45,309 nucleotides of DNA from Niallia circulans NBRC 13626 (GTDB lineage: Bacteria > Bacillota > Bacilli > Bacillales > Cytobacillaceae), in NCBI RefSeq assembly GCF_001591585.1, contig NZ_BCVE01000030.1, positions 1 through 45,309 on the forward strand, given 5' to 3'. The notes beneath the pieces are model-generated. The model was not told the DNA's origin. It made no database searches and worked only from the letters and a program-made list of their open reading frames with translations. The position numbers were made by a program, and so were the translations under genes. Numbering within the stretch: position 1 is the first letter of the stretch; the number at the start of each line of letters is the position of its first letter. Shown in pieces: positions 24,014 through 32,708 of the stretch.

Positions 24014-24913
24014 CTAGCTTATAGACTTCTTACCATATTTTTTTATACTTAATAAATAAAAGGCCGTGAATATTAGCAATGACCAAATTATTGAGTATTG
24101 TGGACTTGTTTCAAGGATTTGAAATAGACTTGGAATATTTCCTGCCACAGAGTCATCATATGTAAAAAACAAGAAAATCATGATATTATTTGCAGCATGT
24201 GCACCAATCGATAATTCTAAGCTTCCTGTTTTCACCGCAATAAATGTTAAGGCAAAACCAGCAAGTAAATAATCTAAACCTACTAAAATGGCCGAATCAT
24301 TCATTTCAGGATTGGAAAAGTGTAACGATCCAAAAATTAATCCCACTATCAGTGCTAACAAAATGGGATTTTTTATTTTTTTACCAACCAATTGTAACAA
24401 TAATCCTCTAAATAAAAGTTCTTCTACTGTTGTTTGAATGGGGACAAACAATAGAACCACAAGGAATAAAAAGAAAAATTGGGCGAAAGATACGTTATTC
24501 CATGCATAATCGTCAGCATTAAGTAGGAAATCAATTGCTGATGTAAGTAGGAAAAGTCCTGAAAATATAATAAATCCCCAGATTATCTTCTTCCAATTTA
24601 CTCTGTCTTCTCCCGTAATTAATGTTCGAAATTTTCGTTTGTGAATAAATCTTACTCCAATCCATAGACCAATTAAAGCGACAATATAAATAATATGTGT
24701 CATTAATAAACTAACTGTACCGTTTCCGCCCATCACCATGCCGGTATCTAAATCAATATAGGTGGCTTCGTTCCCATCTAGTTCTACGCGTATGAATTCT
24801 ACAATAAAATAGACGATAGAACCAGCAATCATAAAACCAACAGCTAATAAAATAGACGCTAAATAACGCGGCCAGCTATTTTTTCCTTCTTTTATATTCA
24901 AATAATGTCTCAA
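24014..24913 (-). CDS. CPBP family intramembrane metalloprotease
   Basis: A 299-aa polytopic membrane protein of the CPBP (CAAX prenyl protease 2/bacteriocin-processing, Abi) family, with about seven to eight helices. All three family motifs are intact: motif 1 EExxxR at 164-169 ('VEELLFRGLL'), motif 2 FxxxH ending at His198 ('FGSLHF'), and motif 3 HxxxN at His239-Asn243 ('GAHAANN'). It is therefore a likely active intramembrane protease; the substrate is unknown. The start is TTG at 24911-24913, 8 nt behind AAAGGAG. It lies 21 nt downstream of the asparaginase gene and is probably co-transcribed with it. Confidence 0.88.
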   Translation of the reverse strand: MRHYLNIKEGKNSWPRYLASILLAVGFMIAGSIVYFIVEFIRVELDGNEATYIDLDTGMVMGGNGTVSLLMTHIIYIVALIGLWIGVRFIHKRKFRTLITGEDRVNWKKIIWGFIIFSGLFLLTSAIDFLLNADDYAWNNVSFAQFFFLFLVVLLFVPIQTTVEELLFRGLLLQLVGKKIKNPILLALIVGLIFGSLHFSNPEMNDSAILVGLDYLLAGFALTFIAVKTGSLELSIGAHAANNIMIFLFFTYDDSVAGNIPSLFQILETSPQYSIIWSLLIFTAFYLLSIKKYGKKSIS

Positions 24914-24934
24914 GCGACTTTCTCCTTTTATAGA

Positions 24935-25963
24935 TTATTTTCCCCTTGAAAGTGCCTCTTCCAAATGGAAGTTGGCTCTTATTTCACCTATTTTTTCTTT
25001 TCTAGCATTCAAAACTGGTGCATGTACATATCTAGCTAAATTTGTAAATAGGTTCTCTTCTTTATATCCTAGTTGATTTAACACTTCCATTGCAGCGACA
25101 TTTACAGCACGTGTTCCGCCATCTTCCACCTTAATGGCAATTCCGATTCCTTCTTGGATAAGTCCCATACATTGAACAGCCTCTGCACCTGCTTTCGATA
25201 CAATTCGCCCCTTATAAGCTTTCATTAGGTCTGTATCAAACCTATTTGTTCCTCCAACCATTTCTGGAAACTCCATCATGCTATCCCTAATTCGTTTTAC
25301 TATATCTATTCGGTTTACCGACTTAATAGAATCAGGGTTTGCTAATCTAGCATAGCCAAGTGCTGCATTATAGAGGGGCAATTGATGTACTGGCACCCCG
25401 CAGCCATCTACACTCAGCTTTATTTTTTCTTTCGGAAAATCACATATTGTTTCAATTGCTTCCAATATACGCTGTTGATGAGGATGCTCTACCTCCCGAT
25501 ATGTGGCAATGTCCTCCTTCATATGAATCGCCGCAGCAAGCATACCTGCATGCTTACCAGAACAATTACTGTATACGGGGGTGACGTCTTTGCCCTTTCG
25601 CAGCAGTTCCTTATACCTTTCTAAATTCCATGGAGTATGTGTACCACATTGCAAGTCATCTTCTTGAATCCCCAATCTTTCTAATAAGCGCAGGATTGTC
25701 TCCTGATGAAATGACTCCCCAGCATGAGAAGCACACGCAATTGCAATTTCAGCATTATCATAAGAAAAGGAATCTGCCGCTCCTGTCTCTATAAGTGGAA
25801 TGGCTTGAAAGGGTTTCATGGAGGATCTAGGAAAGGTCATTCTCTCCGGATCCCCATAGAAATATAGTAATCTACCATCTTTGTCTACAACAGCTACATG
25901 AATAGAATGGCTGCTTTCAAGATATTGTCCACGGTAGACCTGTATAGGCTTCATCACTTTCAT
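24935..25963 (-). CDS. Type II-like (Rhizobium etli type) L-asparaginase
   Basis: A 342-aa protein of the asparaginase family represented by R. etli AnsA (PF06089), unrelated in fold to E. coli asparaginases. It would hydrolyse asparagine to aspartate and ammonia. Family blocks are 'FPRSSMKPFQAIPL' with the likely nucleophile Ser and Lys, 'IACASHAGE', 'YSNCSGKHAGML' and 'VDGCGVPVHQLPL'. No signal peptide, so it is cytosolic. The start is uncertain within three codons: ATG at 25963 is only 3 nt from AGGAG, while GTG (25957) or ATG (25954) have better spacing. It is first in a two-gene unit with the CPBP protease. Confidence 0.88.
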   Translation of the reverse strand: MKVMKPIQVYRGQYLESSHSIHVAVVDKDGRLLYFYGDPERMTFPRSSMKPFQAIPLIETGAADSFSYDNAEIAIACASHAGESFHQETILRLLERLGIQEDDLQCGTHTPWNLERYKELLRKGKDVTPVYSNCSGKHAGMLAAAIHMKEDIATYREVEHPHQQRILEAIETICDFPKEKIKLSVDGCGVPVHQLPLYNAALGYARLANPDSIKSVNRIDIVKRIRDSMMEFPEMVGGTNRFDTDLMKAYKGRIVSKAGAEAVQCMGLIQEGIGIAIKVEDGGTRAVNVAAMEVLNQLGYKEENLFTNLARYVHAPVLNARKEKIGEIRANFHLEEALSRGK

Positions 25964-26019
25964 CTACTCCTTTTCCAGTTCTATCTTGAATGATGCTATT
26001 AACTCATAGAACTTCGTGT

Positions 26020-26778
26020 CTAGAAATTTTCTTTTAACGCTTCATACTGAAATCCTTGTTTTTGATAGTTCTGTCTTTGATACATCTCTCTCGGAGTATC
26101 TTCTCCATCTGCCAGCAAAATAATTGTCTTATTAGGAAATAAATCCATGATCTGTCTTTGCATGCGAGCAGCAATCCCTTTGCGCTGATATTCTTCAATT
26201 ACAAAGATTCCGTCAATTTCAACCGTTTTATCTGCAATAATTACTTCTAAAGCACCAGCTGCTTGCCCTTTATAGTAAGCAATGACTTGTAAAAATTGCG
26301 GATTTTTGAAATTTTCCCGATAGATTTCCGTCTTCCCTTTTGCATAATCTATACCATATTCTAAGTCTTGATTATATTCTAATTGTAAATAATCCTCAAA
26401 ATCCTCTTCTGTTACACTCTGAATAAGTATGTCCTCGCTAGGATATAAAACCGGAAATTCGTGAGGATCAATGGCATAAAGCTCAGTCATTCCTACTTCA
26501 TAATGAAGATTTTGCACAATATGCTCCAATAACTCCTTCGTGAATTTCTCATTTTCTGGAAAAACAAATTTAAGATGTTTCTGACCAGTTTTTTGATGAA
26601 ATGTTTTTAAATAATTTTCCACTAGCTCAAATTCCTGAATAGAGGGCATCTTTTTAAATTGGATATAGTTACTGTCATATTGAAGCAGCATTTCCTCATT
26701 ATGAACATGGAACCAATCGCTACGCTCTTTTATTCGTTTTCCTTCTTTATGAATGTTCTTATAGGTTACTTTTTCCAT
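26020..26778 (-). CDS. GNAT family N-acetyltransferase
   Basis: A 252-aa protein. The C-terminal half carries the GNAT fold with a well-formed acetyl-CoA pyrophosphate-binding motif A ('IDGIFVIEEYQRKGIAARMQ', Q/R-x-x-G-x-A pattern) after the beta strand 'GALEVIIADKTVEI'. The N-terminal half is a degenerate domain seen in some Bacillus acetyltransferases. The acceptor substrate is unknown. TAGGAGAAA sits before the ATG at suitable spacing. It is transcribed towards the asparaginase gene with a 56-nt gap, so partial co-transcription is possible. Confidence 0.85.
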   Translation of the reverse strand: MEKVTYKNIHKEGKRIKERSDWFHVHNEEMLLQYDSNYIQFKKMPSIQEFELVENYLKTFHQKTGQKHLKFVFPENEKFTKELLEHIVQNLHYEVGMTELYAIDPHEFPVLYPSEDILIQSVTEEDFEDYLQLEYNQDLEYGIDYAKGKTEIYRENFKNPQFLQVIAYYKGQAAGALEVIIADKTVEIDGIFVIEEYQRKGIAARMQRQIMDLFPNKTIILLADGEDTPREMYQRQNYQKQGFQYEALKENF

Positions 26779-26889
26779 GATGTTTCTCCTACCCTTTCCA
26801 ATAACTTCTTACCATTTTATATCTATAATAAACGATTCATTCTTATAAATCAGTAGATTAATAGAAAAAAATGACATTAAGCAAATTTA

Positions 26890-26924
26890 AACAAAATAGG
26901 ACTGCCCATCTTTGGAACAGTCCT
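26890..26924 (-). terminator. Terminator of the RsbW-like gene
   Basis: AGGACTG (26898-26904) pairs with CAGTCCT (26918-26924). The minus strand continues ATTTTGTTT, a modest T tract. It is 20 nt past the stop codon. Confidence 0.6.
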
Positions 26925-26944
26925 GCGCCTCTGAAATAGAATAT

Positions 26945-27370
26945 TTAAATTGCTTTCGCATCTTCCCTTGTTTCTCTCCATAGAATTACTTCATTCCCCG
27001 TTTCATTATATTGTACTTTTTGGAAAATTTGCATCATCATTAAGATTCCTCTTCCTCTTTCCTCCAACACAATATCACTCATAAGCTTTTCCGTACCATA
27101 CCTTTCGATATCATGAAATTTCTTCTTCACATCAAATCCATTGCCGTGATCCTTGATTCGCATATCAAGTGTATTCTGGTTATACTGCAGCTCTAATATA
27201 ACGGGATAATTACCATGTTCTATTGCATTATTAACAGCTTCTCCTATTCCAACACTCAGCAAAAAATCCTCATCCAATAAATCTCTAAATTCTTTATTCA
27301 GCTTTTCTTTCCATTCTTTTTCCGTATGATCTTGTATTACTATTGTTTGATAAGTAATAAGCCCACTCAT
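26945..27370 (-). CDS. RsbW/SpoIIAB-like ATP-binding protein
   Basis: A 141-aa GHKL (HATPase_c) domain protein of the anti-sigma/serine kinase type. N box 'GIGEAVNNAIEHGN' and G1 box 'RIKDHGNGFDVKK' are present, followed by 'ERGRGILMMMQIF', the G2-like glycine loop. Such proteins bind a sigma factor and phosphorylate an STAS antagonist, but here no STAS or sigma gene is adjacent, so the partner is unknown. I start at the ATG at 27368-27370, preceded by a run of seven G (27377-27383). The frame stays open 30 codons further upstream but that part is unlike the family. It is monocistronic. Confidence 0.85.
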   Translation of the reverse strand: MSGLITYQTIVIQDHTEKEWKEKLNKEFRDLLDEDFLLSVGIGEAVNNAIEHGNYPVILELQYNQNTLDMRIKDHGNGFDVKKKFHDIERYGTEKLMSDIVLEERGRGILMMMQIFQKVQYNETGNEVILWRETREDAKAI

Positions 27371-27572
27371 AAGCTGCCCCCCCAATTTAAAAAAGCACAA
27401 ACTCCTTATTAAATCGACAAAATAGTAGAATAGCTTCATTTGAAATAAATGAAACACCAATGGAATAAAACGGATGTTAAACTTATATGGAAGCGGGAAT
27501 CTTAAATTGCCGGTTGCTTGCTGCTGGAGTTATACATTCTTTAAAATTTATTTAAAGATTTGTTTTTGAATA

Positions 27573-27711
27573 AAAAAAAGCTAACTAAACAAGCATGTTT
27601 GGTTAGCCGGTTGCGCTAGTAGCTCATAATCAACAAAGCGCCCAAATAAGTTGATTAATCATAGCTTTCTACCTTTACATTTCCCTTACTATCTATAGGA
27701 TTTTTAAATTA
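27573..27711 (-). ncRNA. Candidate small RNA
   Basis: On the minus strand a TATAAT (27723-27718) would start RNA near 27711. About 55 nt later comes an 8-bp hairpin (arms 27627-27634 and 27650-27657, TAATCAAC/GTTGATTA). The RNA would then end in a classic intrinsic terminator: a 12-bp stem (27580-27607, one G-U pair) with a four-base loop, followed by eight T. No protein gene lies between this terminator and the DUF2264 terminator upstream, and the only small frames have about ten codons. The -35 (TTTATG) is weak. I recognise no known RNA family. Confidence 0.35.
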
Positions 27712-27824
27712 TATAGTATTATATACCCATATCATTTAAACATAAACCTAATGTTAAGAAATCTCTTTTTAATTTCGATAATTTTTTTAAAATTCCTCTA
27801 ATTCCATAGAAAATATCTGGAAAA

Positions 27825-27879
27825 GAAAAAAACTCGAGCAATCATCCGAAATTTTCTTTTCGCATGATTGCTCGAGTTT
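27825..27879 (-). terminator. Terminator of the GH88/DUF2264 transcript
   Basis: A perfect 16-bp inverted repeat (AAACTCGAGCAATCAT at 27830-27845, ATGATTGCTCGAGTTT at 27864-27879), followed on the minus strand by TTTTTCTTTT. It lies 28 nt past the DUF2264 stop codon. Confidence 0.9.
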
Positions 27880-27906
27880 AACTTTAAATAGGATGCTCAT
27901 AAACTC

Positions 27907-29739
27907 TTATTTTATCTTTATTTCATATTTTCTATTTCTATACTGAATCATGACACACTCTTGTGCTAGACTAACGATAGGCTGAAAAGAAATCTCCTCT
28001 ACTCCTCTATCCGTTCCGAGAATACTTGAAACCAATAAATGCTTTCCAGGTGCTAAACGCGACGTTAATGTCGGCAATACTGTTTTCGAATAGAGTAGAT
28101 TGGTATTAGGCTCAGGTATTATTAAGTCTGCTTTACGTTTTCCATCGATGTCAATAATCCCTGTAGTTCCTACTTCCGATGGGTAAAAAAGACTATGTTC
28201 ATCTTTCGTTACATAAGCAGCCCCTTCAGTTACAGGTGCAGAAAATCCACCTTCTGCTGTCTCTAGCTCTCTATTTGTATGAATGCGATGAATGCGAACA
28301 TGCCAAGGAGTTAAAGGAATTAGATACGTATCAATTATTACATCCTTCCAAGGCTTCCATGTAGATACAATATAATCATCATGTATTTCATACGACTCAC
28401 AGCCACTACGACTTCTATAGCGATTATCACATTCAGACAGTGCCAGACAATTGTCAAATGCTCCTTGCTTTAATAAAACATTCCCTTTAGGTACACTAAA
28501 GCCAAAAGTGGTGGAATACACAAGTTTTTCATATTTTGCATCCGCGTGGGCGTGTTCATGAGAATGCTGTCCGGAAGTGAAAGCTTGCACTTCTTTTCCT
28601 TCAGAATCATGGCGAATGATCATCCTTGGACTTTTTTGCACGCTTTTCTCCAGGAACTTTACTGGTTCTTCCTCTGCCTGCCAAAAAGGATGATTCTCTG
28701 GAAGAGCTAACAGCAGAAATGTCTTTAGAGCCCAATAAGGAGAACCTGGAGCATTATAGCCTTCCGCCATATTTAAGTTTTGGTAACCATAGCCAATCGT
28801 TAAAAGACCTTCCGGAGAAAAAATCGACTGCTTAAACCAATACCGTAAATTATTTAATACTAACTTTTTAATTTGTCCCCAAGGCAATGCTTCTACATCT
28901 GCAAATGCCAATGCAGCCCAAAAGGAGGATTGTGCAAATCGATAGGTTAAACTTCTGCCAAATGGAATAGCAGATCCGTCTGAAGAAAACCATTCTTTAA
29001 AATCTTGAGCAAACTGAATAGCCCTCTCCTTATAAATCGCTGCCCTTTCTTGATCTTCATCCTCCATCACTTTTGCATAAATTAATCCGTAATAATGCAT
29101 GGCAAAAGGAATATAGTAATCAATTTGATTCTTATATCCATCAAAATACCAACCGTTTTCTAAATAATATTGATCTAATTGTTGAAGATCTGCTTCTAAT
29201 TTTTCTAAACTATAAATTCTACCGCATTTTTTTAATGCTATGTTTACTAATACGCGGAAAAATAACCAGTTATTATTCGGGATTGTATGTTCATTGATTT
29301 GATACAGCCAATTAGCTAAGTTTTCCTTTTGCACTGTTGATAGACTATCCCAGAAATCAACTTTACAGTGAATAAGCGTACAAGAAAGTGCTGCCATTTC
29401 AACAAATCGTTGATCATACTCTCCGGTAATCCCCCAATAAGAATCACTTGTTGGCGTTGTTCCCTCTATCATCCCTTTTACTAATTGTTGTTTTATTGCT
29501 GGATATTTATTAGGTGTTACAGAAAATAATGGCCCCCAGCCCCAAAAGGGACGCAAAAACGCTTCTAATTCTCTTGTTTTTTGCCCATATACGGAGCCAT
29601 TTGTACCAAGATTCAATAAACCAGCCTTCTGTTCATTCCCTATTTTAAATAAGGGTTCGTATAAGTCATATAAAGCACGTTCTAAATCCTCTCTTGTTTT
29701 TAATGGATTCTTTTTTACTTTCACATTATATTGATTCAA
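27907..29739 (-). CDS. DUF2264 domain-containing protein, probable carbohydrate-active enzyme
   Basis: About 610 aa. Residues ~10-370 match DUF2264 ('FLRPFWGWGPLF', 'YWGITGEYDQRFVEMAAL', 'NNNWLFFRVLVNIAL', 'GWYFDGYKNQIDYYIPFAMHYYG', 'FGRSLTYRFAQSSFWAAL'), an alpha-helical toroid family found in polysaccharide loci. The C-terminal part looks like a beta-sandwich. No signal peptide, so it acts in the cytosol. The TTG at 29737-29739 has AGGAG at 9 nt; an ATG at 29748 directly abuts that site and is unlikely. It is last in a two-gene unit with the GH88 gene (42-nt gap). Its reaction is not established; a lyase or hydrolase acting on the same imported oligosaccharide is the natural inference. Confidence 0.82.
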   Translation of the reverse strand: MNQYNVKVKKNPLKTREDLERALYDLYEPLFKIGNEQKAGLLNLGTNGSVYGQKTRELEAFLRPFWGWGPLFSVTPNKYPAIKQQLVKGMIEGTTPTSDSYWGITGEYDQRFVEMAALSCTLIHCKVDFWDSLSTVQKENLANWLYQINEHTIPNNNWLFFRVLVNIALKKCGRIYSLEKLEADLQQLDQYYLENGWYFDGYKNQIDYYIPFAMHYYGLIYAKVMEDEDQERAAIYKERAIQFAQDFKEWFSSDGSAIPFGRSLTYRFAQSSFWAALAFADVEALPWGQIKKLVLNNLRYWFKQSIFSPEGLLTIGYGYQNLNMAEGYNAPGSPYWALKTFLLLALPENHPFWQAEEEPVKFLEKSVQKSPRMIIRHDSEGKEVQAFTSGQHSHEHAHADAKYEKLVYSTTFGFSVPKGNVLLKQGAFDNCLALSECDNRYRSRSGCESYEIHDDYIVSTWKPWKDVIIDTYLIPLTPWHVRIHRIHTNRELETAEGGFSAPVTEGAAYVTKDEHSLFYPSEVGTTGIIDIDGKRKADLIIPEPNTNLLYSKTVLPTLTSRLAPGKHLLVSSILGTDRGVEEISFQPIVSLAQECVMIQYRNRKYEIKIK

Positions 29740-29781
29740 CCGATCCATCTCCTAAAGGACATTTTCTTACTCCTTTCAATC

Positions 29782-30921
29782 TTACTGCCAGAATAATACT
29801 CCCTTTTGTCGCAATAAATTTAGTCCCTCCACAAAATAATAATCCCCATAAATTAATGGGACGTCTATATTTTTTTGCTCGGGAAAGTGACTTGTTCCGT
29901 GTCCTAATAATCCTTCCTCTTCTTTATCTGCATGAGTAGCACAAGTTATATATAAGGTTTTTAATAAAGATGCGCCTGCTTCCTGATAAACCGGCTTTTC
30001 AAAGTCGGCTACCAGTGTTCCAAGCAGGAGTAAGCCACAGGCTGCAATGGATCCTGCTGATGAATCAGGATAATGGTATTTGGTTTCGCCATCTTCAGGG
30101 ATGCGAAAATCCCAAGCAGGACATTCATTAGAACGAAGATTAGAAAGAAAAAAGTGGGAAACTGATTTTGCTGCATGTAAAAATGCGCTCTTACTTGTAT
30201 GTAAGTAGGATAGTGTCAGGCCATACAAAGCCCAGGCAGTTCCCCTTGACCATGCACTATCTGGTGCATAGCCTTGACCACCAAGCTTATCTACTACTTC
30301 TCCAGTTTCTGGATTAAAAACAACAATATGATGTACAGAACCATCTGGTCGAATAAAATGTTTCAAGACCGTTTCGGCATGCTTTTCTGCAGCTATTTTA
30401 AACCGTGGATCTCCCGTTTCTGCTGTAGCCCAGTATAGCAGCGGAAGGTTCATCATACAATCAATGATTGCGACACCGCGATTATCATCCTTCTTAGACC
30501 ATGCATTCCATGCACGAATATAATTACCTTGGACATTAAATCTTCCTAATAATAAATTGGCTGCTAATAATCCTCTTCTTCTTGATTCTTTATTGCCCGT
30601 AAGTTTATAGTTTGCTAGACTTGTCAACGTCCACATAAATCCCATATCATGATCTAATTTCTCTGAATCTGACAATAAATAATCCAGTTTTTCTTCACAC
30701 TGTTCTGCTGTTTTTCTAAGTGCTTCCACTTTATTATCTTGATATACTTGCCATAAAACCCCTGGCCAAAAACCAGCCGTCCACCATTCCGGACTTTCTA
30801 ATACATATCTTTTCTCTATACTGGCATGGGGGAAATTAGCACCAATCGTTTCATTATTCCGTACCGTTTTCTCTATGACAAACCCCCACGCTTCATCCAC
30901 CCATTGCTCCTTTTTACTCAT
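29782..30921 (-). CDS. GH88 unsaturated glycuronyl hydrolase
   Basis: A 379-aa (alpha/alpha)6-barrel protein of glycoside hydrolase family 88. These enzymes remove the 4,5-unsaturated uronic acid left at the non-reducing end of oligosaccharides by polysaccharide lyases. The two essential aspartates are visible in 'LDHDMGFMW' (Asp92) and 'VAIIDCMMNLPLLYWA' (Asp154). Also typical are 'ESPEWWTAGFWPGVLW', 'GYAPDSAWSRGTAWALYGL' and 'YHYPDSSAGSIAACGLL'. No signal peptide, so the substrate must be imported. It starts at ATG 30921 behind GGAG/GGGTG. A promoter candidate (31030-31058) and a terminator-like hairpin (30962-31010) lie in its leader. Confidence 0.9.
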   Translation of the reverse strand: MSKKEQWVDEAWGFVIEKTVRNNETIGANFPHASIEKRYVLESPEWWTAGFWPGVLWQVYQDNKVEALRKTAEQCEEKLDYLLSDSEKLDHDMGFMWTLTSLANYKLTGNKESRRRGLLAANLLLGRFNVQGNYIRAWNAWSKKDDNRGVAIIDCMMNLPLLYWATAETGDPRFKIAAEKHAETVLKHFIRPDGSVHHIVVFNPETGEVVDKLGGQGYAPDSAWSRGTAWALYGLTLSYLHTSKSAFLHAAKSVSHFFLSNLRSNECPAWDFRIPEDGETKYHYPDSSAGSIAACGLLLLGTLVADFEKPVYQEAGASLLKTLYITCATHADKEEEGLLGHGTSHFPEQKNIDVPLIYGDYYFVEGLNLLRQKGVLFWQ

Positions 30922-30961
30922 CTAATCACCCAACTCCTTCCAATAGTTTTCTAATACACAC

Positions 30962-31010
30962 AAAAAGAAAAGGCTTTCATTTTTTTAAAAAATATCCAGC
31001 CTTTCTTTTT
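30962..31010 (-). terminator. Terminator-like hairpin in the GH88 leader
   Basis: The arms AAAAAGAAAAGGCT (30962-30975) and AGCCTTTCTTTTT (30998-31010) pair with one bulged base. The minus strand 3' arm ends in CTTTTCTTTTT. It can end the two-component-system transcript, yet it lies downstream of the best promoter for the GH88 gene, so it could also act as an attenuator. Confidence 0.65.
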
Positions 31011-31029
31011 AAAAAGTAATGATATAATC

Positions 31030-31058
31030 ATTATATGGAGTCTATATTCCCTCAACAA
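31030..31058 (-). promoter_or_regulatory. Candidate promoter of the GH88/DUF2264 unit
   Basis: On the minus strand TTGTTG (31058-31053) and TATAAT (31035-31030) are separated by 17 nt. The -10 lies in a small dyad, AATGAT-3nt-ATCATT (31018-31032). Transcription would start near 31023 and pass through the hairpin at 30962-31010 before the GH88 start codon at 30921. Confidence 0.5.
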
Positions 31059-31106
31059 GGCATTATTTTTACTACTTTTCCAAATAATTTTACTCGTATT
31101 GCCTTC

Positions 31107-32708
31107 TTAGCTAACTTTCCCACTTCTATATTCTATTGGTGTTGTACCAGCATATGTTTTAAATAATTTTATAAAATAGCTCTGATTATCATAGCCCAGT
31201 CGTTCGCAAATTTTCCCAACCGATTCATCTGTTTGTTCTAACAGTTCCTTTGCACGATTAATTTTCATCCGTGTTACATATTCCACAAATGTTTCTCCTA
31301 CTTCCTTTTTAAACAATCTACTAAAGTAACTAGGATTTAAGAATAAATAACTAGAAATTTCATCTAATGTGATTTTTCGCTCTAAATTTATCGCGACAAA
31401 TTTAAAAGCTTCAATAATCTCTTTTCTTTTCGTCTGATCATTCGTTTCATGATAATGAATGATTTTCTCAAAATAATGCTTAAGCCAGTCCTTTAATTGA
31501 TACATATACTCCATCAAAAAAATCTCTTGATGTTTGGATTCAAAGCAATATTCTCCCGAAAAGTATTGGAGCGCTTGTAACTTGACATTTAAATCCAATA
31601 ATAATTTCCAAAACCAATCCTTTACTACTTCAGGTGGAAATTCGTTTTCCATGATATAGATCGTCCATTTATGGATGAAATTACTTATTTGCTCCACCTT
31701 TTTATTCAGAACAATCATTCTCATCTCTGTTGCTGCTTCATCATACTTAGCAAATAATTCCTCCGTATTCTTTACAGACTCCTTTAGAGATGACACAGTT
31801 CTTGGGAGCATATAAAACAGCTGCTGTCGATTATTTAACAATCTGTTAACTGTGTTTTGATAGTCAAATAAGCTTTCAGATGTTTCACCAATAATGGATG
31901 AACTGTGAATATTTAATCCTTTGTCAATCGAAAGCTGAATCATTTTCAACGTTTCTTTTGCATTTGATAAAGCGTTCATCTGGTATCCTAAGTCTCTTGG
32001 AAAAAAGATAAAAACCCTATTGGAATGATTAAGAAAGTGAACAGCTAAAGGATTTAGTCTTTCTAATAATTCACCCACAATATTAGAAACTGCAAAATAT
32101 AGGGTTTCTTCTGGAAATAAATCTAAAGGATGATGATGGATTGATAACAGTGTTACAATATATCCTTTGTCCGCTATTAAGCCAAATTTTTTTCGATCAC
32201 TTTCCCATTCAGCTTCCTTTTTATAATAGCCATTATTTATTAATCTTTTTATGAATGCAGTCTTTTCTTTTTCGATATTTTTATGAAGGATATGCTGTAA
32301 TTTTTGTTCTTTTTGTTTATTATTTTGCATGGTGTCGAGTTGTATTTTAAATTTCTGAAGTAATTCATATAGCTCTTCTAGTTCAAATGTATCCTTTACT
32401 AAATAATCGCTGACCTGTAATTTAAGTGCTTCTCGGGCATAATTAAATTCTGTATGGCAGGATAACAAAGCAACTTGCAAGCTTCCATTCATCGACTTCA
32501 GTTTTCTTGTTAATTCAATTCCATTCATCTTAGGCATGCCAATATCAGAAATTAGCACATCAGGCATTGATTCTGCTGCCTTTTCTAAGGCACTTAGTCC
32601 ATTATCATGGGTACTCATCACTTCAAAGCCAAGGCTTTTCCAGTCAATTGTTTTCGTCAATAGCTCTAATACCGGATAGTCATCATCTACAAGCATCACT
32701 TTATACAT
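31107..32708 (-). CDS. YesN-type response regulator with AraC DNA-binding domain
   Basis: A 533-aa cytosolic response regulator. The receiver domain (residues 1-125) has the acidic pocket 'MLVDDD' and phospho-acceptor Asp55 ('VLISDIGMPKMNG'), with conserved Lys in 'VSDYLVKDTF'. A long helical middle region follows. The last ~100 residues carry two helix-turn-helix motifs ('ITLDEISSYLFLNPSYFSRL', 'GKICERLGYDNQSYFIKLF'). The ATG at 32706-32708 follows AGGTGG at 8 nt; a GTG at 32720 overlaps that site. The start overlaps the sensor kinase gene by 8 nt. It probably activates the ABC transporter and lyase genes of this locus when the YesM-type partner senses the oligosaccharide. Confidence 0.92.
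   Translation of the reverse strand: MYKVMLVDDDYPVLELLTKTIDWKSLGFEVMSTHDNGLSALEKAAESMPDVLISDIGMPKMNGIELTRKLKSMNGSLQVALLSCHTEFNYAREALKLQVSDYLVKDTFELEELYELLQKFKIQLDTMQNNKQKEQKLQHILHKNIEKEKTAFIKRLINNGYYKKEAEWESDRKKFGLIADKGYIVTLLSIHHHPLDLFPEETLYFAVSNIVGELLERLNPLAVHFLNHSNRVFIFFPRDLGYQMNALSNAKETLKMIQLSIDKGLNIHSSSIIGETSESLFDYQNTVNRLLNNRQQLFYMLPRTVSSLKESVKNTEELFAKYDEAATEMRMIVLNKKVEQISNFIHKWTIYIMENEFPPEVVKDWFWKLLLDLNVKLQALQYFSGEYCFESKHQEIFLMEYMYQLKDWLKHYFEKIIHYHETNDQTKRKEIIEAFKFVAINLERKITLDEISSYLFLNPSYFSRLFKKEVGETFVEYVTRMKINRAKELLEQTDESVGKICERLGYDNQSYFIKLFKTYAGTTPIEYRSGKVS

Larger units (their letters stand above)
27371..27906. other. Gene-poor region upstream of the RsbW-like gene
   Basis: About 530 bp with no credible protein gene. 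It holds the strong terminator of the DUF2264 gene (27825-27879), a second minus-strand terminator (27573-27607) with no protein gene directly in front of it, and a TATAAT at 27718-27723. These suggest a small transcript, listed separately. Confidence 0.5.
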
